Positions 36,438-45,716 are shown, numbered from the stretch's first letter. The stretch is 64,000 nucleotides of DNA from Sphingopyxis sp. MWB1 (GCF_000763945.1 NZ_JQFJ01000002.1:1787501-1851500); one strand, 5' to 3'. The notes: a model not told the origin generated them from the letters alone. A program made the numbers and translations.

Positions 36438-37841
36438 ATGACGCCCTTTGCCTTTTCCCCCGGTCGACGCACTTCTATGGCGCGAGCCGGATTGCGCTTT
36501 TTCTTGCTGTTATTGGCCGTGCTGATGCTCAGTGCGCGCCCCGTGCTCGCCCAATCCATATTGCGGGATGCCGAGACGGAGGCATTGCTGCAGGATATGA
36601 TGGACCCGCTGAGCGTGGCGGCGGGGTTGCAGCCCGGGCAGGTGCGCGTGCACCTGTTGGGCGATCCCAGTATCAATGCCTTTGTCGCGGGTAGTCAGGA
36701 TGTCTATGTTTTCAGCGGCCTGATCGAGACCGCCGATAGCGCCGAAGAGGTGCAGGGCGTGCTGGCGCACGAGCTGGGCCATATCATGGGCGGCCATGCG
36801 ATTCGCGTGAATGACGGCGCCAAGACCGCGTCCAACATCTCGCTGCTCAGCCTGCTTCTGGGCGCCGCCGCCATTGCTGCAGGCGGGGGCGAAGCGGGCA
36901 TGGGGATCATGATGGCGGGCCAGCAGGCGGCGCTGGGAAAATTCCTGGCCTTTACGCGCGTACAGGAATCGACCGCCGATGCCGCAGGCGTCCAATATCT
37001 GTCCACCGCCGGGATCAGCGGGCGCGGCAGCCTCGCCTTTTTCAAGAAGCTTCAGAATCTGGAGTTTCGCTATGGCATCAAGCAGGATGATGATCAGGCC
37101 TATGGCCGCACCCATCCCATGTCGGGCGACCGGATCCAGGCGCTGCGCGACGATTATATGGTTGATCCTGCGTGGGACAAACCCGCCGACCCTGATATCG
37201 AGCGCCGTTTCCAGCGGGTGAAAGCGAAATTGTCGGGTTTTGTATCCGAACCCGAACGCACGCTGCGCAAATATCCCGCCAGCGACACCAGCATTCCCGC
37301 CCGCTATGCCCGCGCTTATGCGTGGCACAAAAGCGCTTACCCCGCCAAGGCGCTGGCCGAGGTCGAAGGGCTGCTCGCCATCGATTCGCAGGACCCTTAT
37401 TTTCTGGAACTGGAAGGGCAGATATTGCTCGAATCAGGGCGCCCCGCCGAGGCGATTCCGCCGCTGCGCAAGGCGGTCGCCAATTCGCGGTCGCAGCCGC
37501 TTATCAGCGCGCTGCTGGGCCATGCGCTGATCGCCACCGAAGATCCCGCCAATTTTGCCGAGGCCGAAAAGGTACTGAAAACGGCGGTGGCGCTCGATAA
37601 TCAGAATCCCTTCGCCTGGTATCAGCTGGGCATTGTTTATGCGAACAAGGGCGATCAGGCCCGCGCCGCGCTGGCGTCGGCGGAACGCTATCAGTTGCAG
37701 GGCGGACAGGCGGCGCTGGCGCTGCGCAATGCCGAAGTGGCGATGCAGGGGCTGCCCGAAGGGTCGCCCGACTGGATCCGCGCGCAGGATATTTCGCTGG
37801 TTGCGCGCGCCGAGGTGGAACGGACGCGCAAACGGCGCTAG
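36438..37841 (+). CDS. M48-family periplasmic metalloprotease (BepA/YfgC-like)
   Basis: About 467 residues. A signal/TM segment (GLRFFLLLLAVLMLSARPVLA) is followed by an M48 domain with the zinc motif HELGH (LAHELGHIMGGHAIR), and a C-terminal TPR-rich half (AYPAKALAEVEGLLAIDSQDPYFLELEGQILLESGRPAEAIPPLRKAV). This layout matches BepA, which assists outer-membrane protein folding or LptD maturation. Starts at 36393 and 36477 are alternatives; none has a strong ribosome-binding site. Downstream is a DsbA-like gene. Confidence 0.9.
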   Translation: MTPFAFSPGRRTSMARAGLRFFLLLLAVLMLSARPVLAQSILRDAETEALLQDMMDPLSVAAGLQPGQVRVHLLGDPSINAFVAGSQDVYVFSGLIETADSAEEVQGVLAHELGHIMGGHAIRVNDGAKTASNISLLSLLLGAAAIAAGGGEAGMGIMMAGQQAALGKFLAFTRVQESTADAAGVQYLSTAGISGRGSLAFFKKLQNLEFRYGIKQDDDQAYGRTHPMSGDRIQALRDDYMVDPAWDKPADPDIERRFQRVKAKLSGFVSEPERTLRKYPASDTSIPARYARAYAWHKSAYPAKALAEVEGLLAIDSQDPYFLELEGQILLESGRPAEAIPPLRKAVANSRSQPLISALLGHALIATEDPANFAEAEKVLKTAVALDNQNPFAWYQLGIVYANKGDQARAALASAERYQLQGGQAALALRNAEVAMQGLPEGSPDWIRAQDISLVARAEVERTRKRR

Positions 37842-37904
37842 ATTCGGGATCAAATCCCCAAAGTCGAACCGCACCCGCATCCCGGGGATGCACAAGAGCA
37901 TGAT

Positions 37905-39557
37905 GTGACAGACCAAAAAGACGATTATTACCAGCCCTGGCTCCGCGACCCTGTGCCGCCGCGCGAGGAGCCGCCTGCCGCGCCCGCAGCGCGCCCCGAC
38001 GAAGGACTTGCAAAGCCGCAAGATGTGCCGCCGGTCGGGCTCGACCTGTCCGGCTATTCGCGGCCTGATCAGCCGCAACGCCCCCCGATAATCGAGCGCG
38101 AGCGGGTGAAAGCGGGTGCGATCGGCGCAGCGCGTGCGATCCGCCGCGGCGCCGAAGCCTTTGCCGCCTGGACGATCGACGTGGGCGAACGCGCCGATAT
38201 TCCGGCCCGGATCGAAGCCCTGGAAATTCCGCGCCGTTCGCGCGTCGCCGCAGCCCGCAGCGCAGCGCTCACCAAGGCCGCGGCCGCAGCCACCGCCCGC
38301 GGAACGGCGAAGGCGGCGCGCGCCAGCGGGGCCGCCAGCCGGAGCCTTTGGACGCGGATGGCGCTGCCCGAACACGTCGCCCGACTGTCCGAAAAGGCCG
38401 GCGTCAAAATCGGCAGTGCGGCCGAGAAAACACGCAGCGGATTGGGACAGGTCGCGCGCGATGCCCGTGAGGGATTGGGCGAAGCCGCCACCAAGCTGCG
38501 CCCCGCTGCGCCCGAAGAGCCCGTGCCACCGCCGTCGGGGCTGGAACAATTGCTCGCGCGCGAGGCCGCCGAGGCGCGTGAGGCCGAATTGGCGCGGGCG
38601 CCCGACCTGCCGCTTTTCGCGAGCGACCTTCCCCCCGCTGCCCCTGCCACGCCTGCCACCCCGGCGGGCGGCGCGGAAAATGGGGCAGGCGGAGCCGAAA
38701 GCTTCGCGCACAACGCAGGCAGCGAAAGCGCCGCGGCCTCTTCCGCCGCCTCCCACCCCTCACCGGCCAAGCCCGCCCCCATGGTGCCGCCCTATCGCCG
38801 CACAACCAATGAAGGAATTTCCATGCCCGCATTTTCGACGCGCACATGGGCGCTGGGTGGTGGGGCGCTGTTATTACTGCTCATCTTCGCTTTCTGGATG
38901 GGCGGGCGTTTTGGCGGGGGCATGAGCCGCGGCGAGGTGGAGACCATCGTCAGCGAATATATCACCGCCAATCCCGAGATTATCCCGGCAGCGCTCGAAG
39001 CCCAGCGCGACAAGGAGATGGCGCGCGCCATCGACGCGATTCGCCCGGCGCTGGAGAAACCCTATGCCGGGGCCTGGGCAGGCAATGCCGATGGCGATGT
39101 CACGCTGGTCGTCTTTACCGATTATGCCTGCGGTTTTTGCCGTGCGAGCGTTCCCGACGTCGACCGGCTGGTGCGCGAGGACAAAAGGCTGAAAGTCGTC
39201 TTCCGCGAACTGCCGATCATTTCGCCGCAAAGCCGCGATGCTGCGCTGATGGCGCTCGCCGCCGCGCGGCAGGGCAAATATGATGCCTTCCACCATGCGA
39301 TGTTCGCAGCGGGGTCGCTCGACAAAAGCGCCATCGCCGCCGCCGCCAAGCGCGCCGGGGTGGTCACCGACGGCAGCGGCGATGCCACAGCCAATGAAGC
39401 GCTGTTCCAGCGCGAACTCGACAGCAATCTGGCGATTGCCACCCAGTTGCAATTGAATGCCACCCCCACCTGGGTCGTCGGCGGCCAGATATTGCAGGGA
39501 CAGGTTGGCTATGACGCGCTGCGCCGCGCGGTGGCGGAGGCGCGCGCCGACGGCTGA
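37905..39557 (+). CDS. DsbA-family thiol oxidoreductase with long N-terminal extension
   Basis: A 550-residue frame starting at GTG. Residues 1-300 are Ala/Pro/Arg-rich and disordered, with no family match. One TM helix (about 315-333) follows, then a thioredoxin-like DsbA domain with active site CGFC (409-412) and cis-Pro loop TPTWVVGG. The C-terminal 244 residues alone would make a typical membrane-anchored DsbA, and an ATG at 38823 has a strong AAGGA 6 nt upstream. It follows the M48 gene by 63 bp. Either a fused gene or two overlapping products. Confidence 0.8.
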   Translation: MTDQKDDYYQPWLRDPVPPREEPPAAPAARPDEGLAKPQDVPPVGLDLSGYSRPDQPQRPPIIERERVKAGAIGAARAIRRGAEAFAAWTIDVGERADIPARIEALEIPRRSRVAAARSAALTKAAAAATARGTAKAARASGAASRSLWTRMALPEHVARLSEKAGVKIGSAAEKTRSGLGQVARDAREGLGEAATKLRPAAPEEPVPPPSGLEQLLAREAAEAREAELARAPDLPLFASDLPPAAPATPATPAGGAENGAGGAESFAHNAGSESAAASSAASHPSPAKPAPMVPPYRRTTNEGISMPAFSTRTWALGGGALLLLLIFAFWMGGRFGGGMSRGEVETIVSEYITANPEIIPAALEAQRDKEMARAIDAIRPALEKPYAGAWAGNADGDVTLVVFTDYACGFCRASVPDVDRLVREDKRLKVVFRELPIISPQSRDAALMALAAARQGKYDAFHHAMFAAGSLDKSAIAAAAKRAGVVTDGSGDATANEALFQRELDSNLAIATQLQLNATPTWVVGGQILQGQVGYDALRRAVAEARADG

Positions 39558-41162
39558 TCAGCGCCAGCGCGGCGCGAACAGGCCGCGGTCGCGCAGGATC
39601 ACCGCGGCGGCATTATGCCCCGGCGCGCCGGTGACGCCGCCGCCGGGGTGGGTGCCCGCGCCGCACATGTAAAGCCCCTTCACCGGCCCGCGATAGCTGC
39701 CATGTCCAAGGATCGGCCGCGCCGACCAGAGCTGATCGAGCGTCATATGCCCATGCATGATGTCGCCCCCGATCAGGCCGAATTTGCGTTCCAGCCCCTT
39801 GGGGCTGAGGCATGACCGGCCGATGATGCTCGCGCGAAAGCCGGGGGCATAATGTTCGACCGTGTCAATGATGGTATCGGCGGCGGCCTCCTCTTCCTTG
39901 TCCCAGTCCCGGCCATCGGGCAGTTCGGGGGCGAATTGCTGGCAGAAAAGGCTCGCGACATGAGCGCCCGGCGGAGCAAGGCTGTCGTCGACGGTCGAGG
40001 GGATGAGCATTTCGACGATTGGCGCCCGCGACCAGCCATGGCGCTTTGCATCGAGAAAGGCGCGGTCCATATAGGCGAGCGTTGGCGCGATGATGATCCC
40101 CGACTGATGATGTTCGCCCGGCTCGGGCAGGCACGTGAAGCGCGGCAGGTCGCTGAGCGCGACATTCATGCGGAAGGTGCCGCTACCGGCCCTGTATCCC
40201 TTCATCCGCCGCACAAAATCGTCGGGCAAGTCGGCGGGGTCCATCAACCGGTCGTAGAGCAGCCGGGGACCGACATTGGCGACGATGTGCTTTGCTGCAA
40301 TTTCCTCACCACCGACAAGCTTTACTCCGACCGCCTTCCCATCATCGACGAGCACGCTGGAAACCGGGCTTTCAAGGCTGATCTCGACGCCATGGTCGTA
40401 GCAGACCCGCGCCATGATTTCGGTGATGCGTCCCATGCCGCCGACACTGTGGCCCCAGGCGCCCTTCTTGCCATTCACTTCGCCAAAGACATGGTGGAGG
40501 AGGACATAGGCGCTGCCGGGCGTGTCGGGACTCGCATAATTGCCGACCACCGCGTCAAAACCGAAAGCGGCCTTGACCGCCTCGCTTTCGAACCAGCCGT
40601 CCAGCATCGCGCTCGCCGATTTGGTGAAGAGATCGAGCACATCGCGCTGCCCCTCGACGCTTAGCCGCGCAAAGCGCCGCCCCTGCCGCGTCCCGTCGAA
40701 CAGGGTGTGCAGCCCCTCGCCGACATTGGGGGGCGCGCGAAGGGCCAGATCGCGCAGCAGGTCGGCGACATTTTCGAGCGCATCATAATAGGCAGGCAGC
40801 GCATCGGCATCCCGCGCGCTGAATTTGCGAAATTCCGCCTGCGTGCGCTCGACCCCGCCGCCGAGTTTCAGATAGCGGCCATCCGGCTGGGGCAGGAAAT
40901 TGCTGATCGGCCGTTCGATCACGCGATAGCCATGATCGGCAAGCCGCATGTCGGCGATGACCTTTGGCTGCAGCAGGCTGACGGTATAGCTGGCGGTCGA
41001 ATTGCGGAAGCCGGGCGCAAATTCCTCGGTCACCGCGGCCCCGCCGACGACGTCGCGCGCCTCGACAATGCGGACCTTCAACCCGGCGCGCGCGAGATAA
41101 AAGGCGCAGACGAGGCCATTATGCCCCGCCCCGATGATCAGTGCATCATAGCGGCGCGTCAC
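39558..41162 (-). CDS. Phytoene-desaturase-like FAD oxidoreductase
   Basis: A 534-residue flavoprotein with the N-terminal dinucleotide motif DALIIGAGHNGLVCAFYLARAGLKVRIVEARDVVGG (GxGxxG plus Glu) and C-terminal GLYMCGAGTHPGGGVTGAPGHNAA, typical of CrtI/amine-oxidase-like and PYROXD2-type proteins. It starts with GTG overlapping the upstream stop by 4 nt (GTGA). It ends the dapB-nth-flavoprotein operon. Substrate is unknown; other carotenoid genes are not present, so pigment synthesis is not implied. Confidence 0.88.
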   Translation of the reverse strand: MTRRYDALIIGAGHNGLVCAFYLARAGLKVRIVEARDVVGGAAVTEEFAPGFRNSTASYTVSLLQPKVIADMRLADHGYRVIERPISNFLPQPDGRYLKLGGGVERTQAEFRKFSARDADALPAYYDALENVADLLRDLALRAPPNVGEGLHTLFDGTRQGRRFARLSVEGQRDVLDLFTKSASAMLDGWFESEAVKAAFGFDAVVGNYASPDTPGSAYVLLHHVFGEVNGKKGAWGHSVGGMGRITEIMARVCYDHGVEISLESPVSSVLVDDGKAVGVKLVGGEEIAAKHIVANVGPRLLYDRLMDPADLPDDFVRRMKGYRAGSGTFRMNVALSDLPRFTCLPEPGEHHQSGIIIAPTLAYMDRAFLDAKRHGWSRAPIVEMLIPSTVDDSLAPPGAHVASLFCQQFAPELPDGRDWDKEEEAAADTIIDTVEHYAPGFRASIIGRSCLSPKGLERKFGLIGGDIMHGHMTLDQLWSARPILGHGSYRGPVKGLYMCGAGTHPGGGVTGAPGHNAAAVILRDRGLFAPRWR

Positions 41163-42379
41163 GCCGGCGGCCCGGCGCGCGGCGATTCGACATGCTGGCG
41201 CCCGAAGCCTAGCCCGATGATCCGGCCGGGCACGCGGCGCAGCAGCGGCAGCCGGTCGAGCAGCCGCAGCGCGAACGGCGCGCGCGTCACCTCGCCGCGC
41301 AGCATCGGCTCGATCACGCGGCGGTGCGCGGCGCGTTGCAGCGCCTGAATCCGCACCGTCGGCGTCCAGCGGCGCGCCTGAACATCGGCGAGCAGCGGAT
41401 CGGGATTGTGCCCCTCGGCCAGCGGCGCAGCGAGGATATTGGCGGCGGCCACCGCATCCTGCACCGCCAGATTGACGCCGACCCCGGCCACGGGCGACAT
41501 GGCATGGGCGGCATCGCCAATCGCCAGCAGGCCGGGCCGGTGCCACTTGGTCAACCGGTCGAGCGCGACCGACAGGAGTTTGACTTCATCAAAGCTCTGG
41601 ATCGCACCGATACTGTCTGCCAGCGCGGGCGTGATCGCTGCCACCTCGCGGCGGAACAGGTCGATGCCGCGTGCGCGCACGGCTTCGATCGTCCCTTTTT
41701 CAATGAGCTTGGCACATTGCCAATAATCGCCGCGCGGAATGGCGATGACCATGCCGTCGGGCCCGATGGAACCCAGCGGAACTTCCTGAAGCGCCTTGCC
41801 CGCGGGGCGGGGAATACGGAACCACAGCACGTCCATTGGCGCGCCCAGATCTTCAAGCGGCAACGCCGCCGCTTCACGAATCACCGATCGCCGCCCATCA
41901 GCCGCAATCACCAGCCGCGCCTCCAGCGCCTCTCCGCTCGCCAGCCGGACGCCGCTGACGCGGCCTTGTTCATCGAAAAGCGGCGCACTTGCCTCCGTCT
42001 CCATCCGCAGGTCGAAACCGGGAAAGGCGCGCGCCTGCTGCGCGACGAAATCGAGAAAATCCCATTGCGGCATCATCGCGATAAAGGGGGCGGCAACGGG
42101 CAGGTGGCGCAGGCTCGCGACGCGATAGGATCGCCCCATGACATCGACCGACGCCATGTCGATCCGGGCGTGGGGCCGGGTCAGAAATTCATCGAGCAGC
42201 CCCAGTTCGTGGAACAGCTCCATGGTTGCGGGATGAATGGTGTCGCCGCGAAAGTCGCGCAGAAAGTCGCGATGCTTTTCAAGCACAGTCACGCGCAGCC
42301 CGGCGCGCGCGAGAAGAAAGCCGCAAACCATCCCGGCGGGCCCGCCGCCCACAATGATAACAGGGCGGCGATCGGTCAT
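41159..42379 (-). CDS. FAD-dependent monooxygenase (UbiH/PHBH-like)
   Basis: A 406-residue aromatic-ring-hydroxylase-like flavoprotein: VIIVGGGPAGMVCGFLLARAGLRVTVLEKH at the N-terminus, the DG motif in VIAADGRRSVIRE, and GDAAHAMSPVAGVGVNLAVQDAVAAA near residue 300. It overlaps nth upstream and the CrtI-like gene downstream by 4 nt each. Such enzymes hydroxylate aromatic substrates with NAD(P)H; the substrate is not identified. Confidence 0.88.
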   Translation of the reverse strand: MTDRRPVIIVGGGPAGMVCGFLLARAGLRVTVLEKHRDFLRDFRGDTIHPATMELFHELGLLDEFLTRPHARIDMASVDVMGRSYRVASLRHLPVAAPFIAMMPQWDFLDFVAQQARAFPGFDLRMETEASAPLFDEQGRVSGVRLASGEALEARLVIAADGRRSVIREAAALPLEDLGAPMDVLWFRIPRPAGKALQEVPLGSIGPDGMVIAIPRGDYWQCAKLIEKGTIEAVRARGIDLFRREVAAITPALADSIGAIQSFDEVKLLSVALDRLTKWHRPGLLAIGDAAHAMSPVAGVGVNLAVQDAVAAANILAAPLAEGHNPDPLLADVQARRWTPTVRIQALQRAAHRRVIEPMLRGEVTRAPFALRLLDRLPLLRRVPGRIIGLGFGRQHVESPRAGPPA

Positions 42380-43053
42380 GCAGCGATGCTCCTTTTGTTT
42401 TTGGACGCCCGCGGTTTCGGGGCCTCGGTCTTGGGCTTGAAGCGGCAGAGGTCCGCCACGGGACAGCGCCAGCATTCAGGCGTGCGCGCCTTGCAGATAT
42501 AGCGGCCGTGGAGGATCAGCCAATGATGCGCGCCGACGCGAAAAGGCGCGGGCGTGTCCTTTTCGAGGCGTTTCTCGACCGCGAGCACCGTCTTGCCGGG
42601 CGCGAGACCCGTGCGGTTTCCGACGCGGAAAATATGGGTGTCGACCGCGAAGGTCTCGGCGCCAAAGGCGCAGTTCATCACGACATTGGCGGTCTTGCGC
42701 CCGACCCCCGGCAGTTCGACCAGTGCGTCGCGGTCGGCGGGCACTTCGCCGCCATGGTCGCACACCAATATTTGGGACAAGGCGATCACATTCTTTGCCT
42801 TGGCATTGAAGAGGCCGATGGTCTTGATATGCTCCTTGAGCCCCGCCTCGCCGAGGTCGAGCATCTGCTGCGGCGTCTTGACGCTTTCGAACAGGCGGCG
42901 CGTCGCCTTGTTCACCCCGACATCGGTCGCCTGCGCCGACAGCACGACGGCGACGAGAAGCTGATAATGATTGCCAAAGGCCAGTTCGGTCTCCGGCGCC
43001 GGGTTCAATTCGGCAAGGCGCCGGTAAAATTCGAAAATATCGGCTTTTTTCAC
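42376..43053 (-). CDS. nth: Endonuclease III (DNA glycosylase/AP lyase)
   Basis: A 225-residue base-excision-repair enzyme for oxidised pyrimidines. The HhH motif with catalytic Lys (LPGVGRKTANVVMNCAFG), catalytic Asp (VDTHIFRVGNRTGL) and the C-terminal [4Fe-4S] ligands CKARTPECWRCPVADLC are all intact. The start is GTG, overlapping the dapB stop (GTGA). It is in an operon with dapB upstream, a lysine-biosynthesis gene, and two flavoproteins downstream; the grouping looks opportunistic rather than functional. Confidence 0.96.
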   Translation of the reverse strand: MKKADIFEFYRRLAELNPAPETELAFGNHYQLLVAVVLSAQATDVGVNKATRRLFESVKTPQQMLDLGEAGLKEHIKTIGLFNAKAKNVIALSQILVCDHGGEVPADRDALVELPGVGRKTANVVMNCAFGAETFAVDTHIFRVGNRTGLAPGKTVLAVEKRLEKDTPAPFRVGAHHWLILHGRYICKARTPECWRCPVADLCRFKPKTEAPKPRASKNKRSIAA

Positions 43054-43784
43054 GCTTCACCCAGGCCGAGAACCTGCGGCATGGTGTAGCGCCCCGGCTT
43101 CTGGTGGAGCAACCACAGCGCCGCGCGGACGGCGCCGCGCGCGAAAATCATGCGATTTTCGGCGCGGTGCGACAGGGTGAGAATTTCCTCTGGTCCGGCG
43201 AAAATCACGTCATGGTCGCCCGCAACCGTGCCGCCGCGCAGGCTGGCAAAGCCGATTTTCCCATGACCGCGCGCGCCGGTCACCCCGTCGCGGCCCCGCT
43301 CCGAACAATCGCCAAGGTCGATACCGCGTCCCTCTGCCGCCGCCTGTCCCAAGAGCAAGGCGGTGCCGCTGGGCGCATCGACTTTCATCCGGTGGTGCAT
43401 TTCGACAATTTCGATATCGAAAGCCGGGTCGAGCCGCGCCGCCGCCTCGCGCACCAGATGCGCGAGCAGGGTCACCCCCAGCGAGGTATTGCCGGTTTGC
43501 AGCACGGCGATATCGGCGGCGGCATCGTCGATCAGATAATGGTGGCGCTCCTCCAGCCCGGTGGTGCCGATGACAATGGGGCGCCCCTGCGCGACGCAGG
43601 CGTCGAGCGTTTGCTCCAGCGCGGCTGGTGAGGAGAAATCCACGAGGACATTGGCTTCTTTTGCCAGTGCGCCGACATCGCCGTCCTTGTCGACGCCGCA
43701 ATGGCCGTGACCCGCCTCTGCGGCTGCCGCGGCCAGCGCAACGCCCATCCGCCCCTGGCTGCCGACAATTCCGATGCTGGTCAT
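43050..43784 (-). CDS. dapB: 4-hydroxy-tetrahydrodipicolinate reductase
   Basis: A 244-residue enzyme of lysine and diaminopimelate synthesis. The NAD(P) loop is IVGSQGRMGVALAAAA, and the catalytic region EIVEMHHRMKVDAPSGTALLLG carries the conserved His-His and Lys. Length is normal. It heads a leftward operon (dapB, nth, FAD monooxygenase, CrtI-like) with 4-nt overlaps. It diverges from the sirtuin gene with a short gap. Confidence 0.96.
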   Translation of the reverse strand: MTSIGIVGSQGRMGVALAAAAAEAGHGHCGVDKDGDVGALAKEANVLVDFSSPAALEQTLDACVAQGRPIVIGTTGLEERHHYLIDDAAADIAVLQTGNTSLGVTLLAHLVREAAARLDPAFDIEIVEMHHRMKVDAPSGTALLLGQAAAEGRGIDLGDCSERGRDGVTGARGHGKIGFASLRGGTVAGDHDVIFAGPEEILTLSHRAENRMIFARGAVRAALWLLHQKPGRYTMPQVLGLGEA

Positions 43785-43905
43785 AATGGATCCCCTGTGC
43801 TTTCGCTTTCCCCTTAGCGCCCCCGGCCACGCGAAGTCGAGACGCCAACCCCCGGAAAATCGCGGGGCGCTCGACTCTGCACCGGCACCTATCTATCTGG
43901 CCTTC

Positions 43906-44610
43906 ATGAGCGTCTTTCAGAATATTGTTGTCCTGACCGGTGCGGGCATATCGGCGGAAAGCGGAATCGATACGTTTCGCGGCGGCGGCGGTTTATGGGA
44001 ACAGCACCGCGTCGAGGATGTCGCGACCCCCGAGGCCTTTGCCCGCGACCCCGATCTGGTGCTGCGCTTTTACGACGAACGACGCGCCGCCATTCAGACC
44101 AAGGCGCCCAATGCCGCGCATGAAGCGCTCGCCCGGCTCGATGCCCGATGGGCGGGCGAATTGCTGATCGTTACCCAAAATGTCGATGATCTGCACGAAC
44201 GCGCGGGGACCAAGCGGCTTGTCCATATGCATGGCGAGCAATTAAGCGCCTGGTGCACCGCCTGCGACCAGCGCAGCCGCTGGACAGGATCGCTCATCGA
44301 CCGGCCCGCCTGCCCGGCGTGCGGCATGGTCGGATATTTGCGCCCCGACATCGTCTGGTTCGGTGAGATGCCCTATCATATGGATGATATTTACCGGGCG
44401 CTGAACCGCGCCGACCTGTTCGTGTCGATCGGAACCTCCGGCGCCGTATACCCCGCCGCAGGCTTTGTTCGCGAAGCGCGGCAGGCGGGCGCGCGCACGC
44501 TGGAACTGAATCTGGAGCCCAGCGAAGGCAGCTATTGGTTTGCCGAAAGCCGGCACGGGCGCGCGACCACCCTGGTTCCGCAATGGGTTGACCAGATGCT
44601 GGGCGACTGA
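43906..44610 (+). CDS. cobB: NAD-dependent sirtuin deacylase (CobB-type)
   Basis: A 234-residue class III sirtuin. NAD-binding GAGISAESGIDTFRGGGGLWE, catalytic TQNVDDLHERAG and the HMHGE His, and a CTAC...CPAC zinc module are present. The FYDERR segment has the Y-x-x-R pair that in CobB/SIRT5-type enzymes recognises acyl-lysines such as succinyl-lysine. It deacylates protein lysines in the cytoplasm. The ATG at 43906 is favoured over the upstream frame because it directly begins the catalytic domain. A palindromic repeat follows its stop. Confidence 0.93.
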   Translation: MSVFQNIVVLTGAGISAESGIDTFRGGGGLWEQHRVEDVATPEAFARDPDLVLRFYDERRAAIQTKAPNAAHEALARLDARWAGELLIVTQNVDDLHERAGTKRLVHMHGEQLSAWCTACDQRSRWTGSLIDRPACPACGMVGYLRPDIVWFGEMPYHMDDIYRALNRADLFVSIGTSGAVYPAAGFVREARQAGARTLELNLEPSEGSYWFAESRHGRATTLVPQWVDQMLGD

Positions 44611-44663
44611 CGCGGCTGGGGTGGCAGGGGGGGGATCCTTTCGCGGCCTTCACCTACAGCCTC

Positions 44664-44738
44664 TCGTCATCCCGGACTTGATCCGGGATCCACGACTTCG
44701 GCGCGGCTATGGATCCCGGATCAAGTCCGGGATGACGA
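44664..44738. repeat. 75-bp palindromic repeat, copy 2 (family C)
   Basis: Arms at 44664-44691 and 44711-44738 are perfectly complementary over 28 bp, with a 19-nt loop, exactly the geometry of the copy at 8084-8158 though the loops differ. It lies between the convergent ends of the sirtuin and tadA genes and could act as a bidirectional terminator. The strong arm conservation points to a recently spread dispersed element. Confidence 0.88.
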
Positions 44739-44772
44739 TTATATGGGAAGGACCGATTGTGGGGGCACGGGA

Positions 44773-45228
44773 TTAGCGCCGCGCGGCAAAAAAATCCTTC
44801 AGCAGCGCCGCCGCCTCGCGCGCGCCGATGCCGTCGAAAATCTCCGGACGGTGATGAATGGTCGGCTGCGAAAAAAGGCGCGGGCCATGTGTGACGCCGC
44901 CACCCTTGGGATCGTCCGCGCCATAATAGAGCCGCGCAATGCGGGCATGGGCGATGGCACCCGCGCACATGGCACAGGGTTCAAGCGTCACATAAAGGTC
45001 GCAGCCGTCGAGCCGCTCATTGCCCATTTTCGCTGCTGCCGCGCGAATCGCGACCAGTTCGGCATGGGCGGTTGGATCATGTGATTCGCGGGGGCGATTA
45101 TGTCCCTCGGCGATAATCTGCCCATCCTTGACCACCACAGCGCCCACCGGAACCTCGCCCCATTCGGCAGCGATTCGAGCGAGATCGAGCGCGCGGCGCA
45201 TCGGTTCGGGAAGCGGAAAACCAGCCAT
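44773..45228 (-). CDS. tadA: tRNA-specific adenosine deaminase
   Basis: A 151-residue zinc deaminase that converts A34 of tRNA-Arg to inosine. The catalytic HAELVAI (HAE) and zinc-binding PCAMCAGAI (PCxxC) motifs and the ARLYYGADDPKGG tail are conserved. ATG at 45228 (MAGFPLPEP) is preferred to an ORF extended 22 residues upstream. Convergent with the sirtuin gene across a 75-bp palindrome. Confidence 0.95.
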   Translation of the reverse strand: MAGFPLPEPMRRALDLARIAAEWGEVPVGAVVVKDGQIIAEGHNRPRESHDPTAHAELVAIRAAAAKMGNERLDGCDLYVTLEPCAMCAGAIAHARIARLYYGADDPKGGGVTHGPRLFSQPTIHHRPEIFDGIGAREAAALLKDFFAARR

Positions 45229-45367
45229 GCCTTCCCCGCTAGTCCCTTGACGAATCCTCGGCAAGCCGATAAGCGCGCGCCTTTCCCGGCCCATCCGGAC
45301 CAGCCTCCTCCTGATTCACGGGGAGCACTCGGACGCCGAACCGAATTTTTGAACGAGGAAGAGCATC

Positions 45368-45661
45368 ATGTCGCGCATTTGCGAACTGACCGGCAAGGGC
45401 CGCCAGGTGGGCAATAATGTCAGCCACGCCAACAACAAGACGAAGCGCACCTTTCTGCCCAACCTGCAGAATGTGACGCTACTGTCCGATGCGCTGGGCA
45501 AGGGCGTGAAGCTGCGCGTTTCGACGCACGGCCTGCGTTCGGTCGAACATAATGGCGGCCTCGACAACTGGCTGATGAAAACCAGCGACACCCAGCTGTC
45601 GACGAATGCGCGCAAGGTAAAGAAGGAAGTGGCGAAGAAGCTGGCCGAAAACGCCGCTTAA
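45368..45661 (+). CDS. rpmB: 50S ribosomal protein L28
   Basis: A 97-residue bacterial L28 with an intact [34 protein letters not shown] start. The sequence is standard for the alphaproteobacterial type, which lacks the zinc Cys residues of some L28s. AGGAAGAG precedes the ATG. It is followed by a strong bidirectional terminator. Confidence 0.97.
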   Translation: MSRICELTGKGRQVGNNVSHANNKTKRTFLPNLQNVTLLSDALGKGVKLRVSTHGLRSVEHNGGLDNWLMKTSDTQLSTNARKVKKEVAKKLAENAA

Positions 45662-45681
45662 GCCTCTTTTTTTCGACGATC

Positions 45682-45716
45682 AAAAAAGGCGGCCCGTTTA
45701 CGGCGCCGCCTTTTTT
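45682..45716. terminator. Bidirectional terminator between rpmB and the phytase-like gene
   Basis: A near-perfect hairpin: AAAAAAGGCGGC at 45682-45693 pairs with GCCGCCTTTTTT (45705-45716), with an inner CCGT/ACGG. T-runs on both strands make it a two-way Rho-independent terminator. It overlaps the last codons of the convergent gene ending at 45698. Confidence 0.9.

Noticed and set aside
39558..41162. Carotenoid biosynthesis locus
   Set aside because: Only the CrtI-like fold is present; no phytoene synthase, cyclase or hydroxylase genes are nearby.
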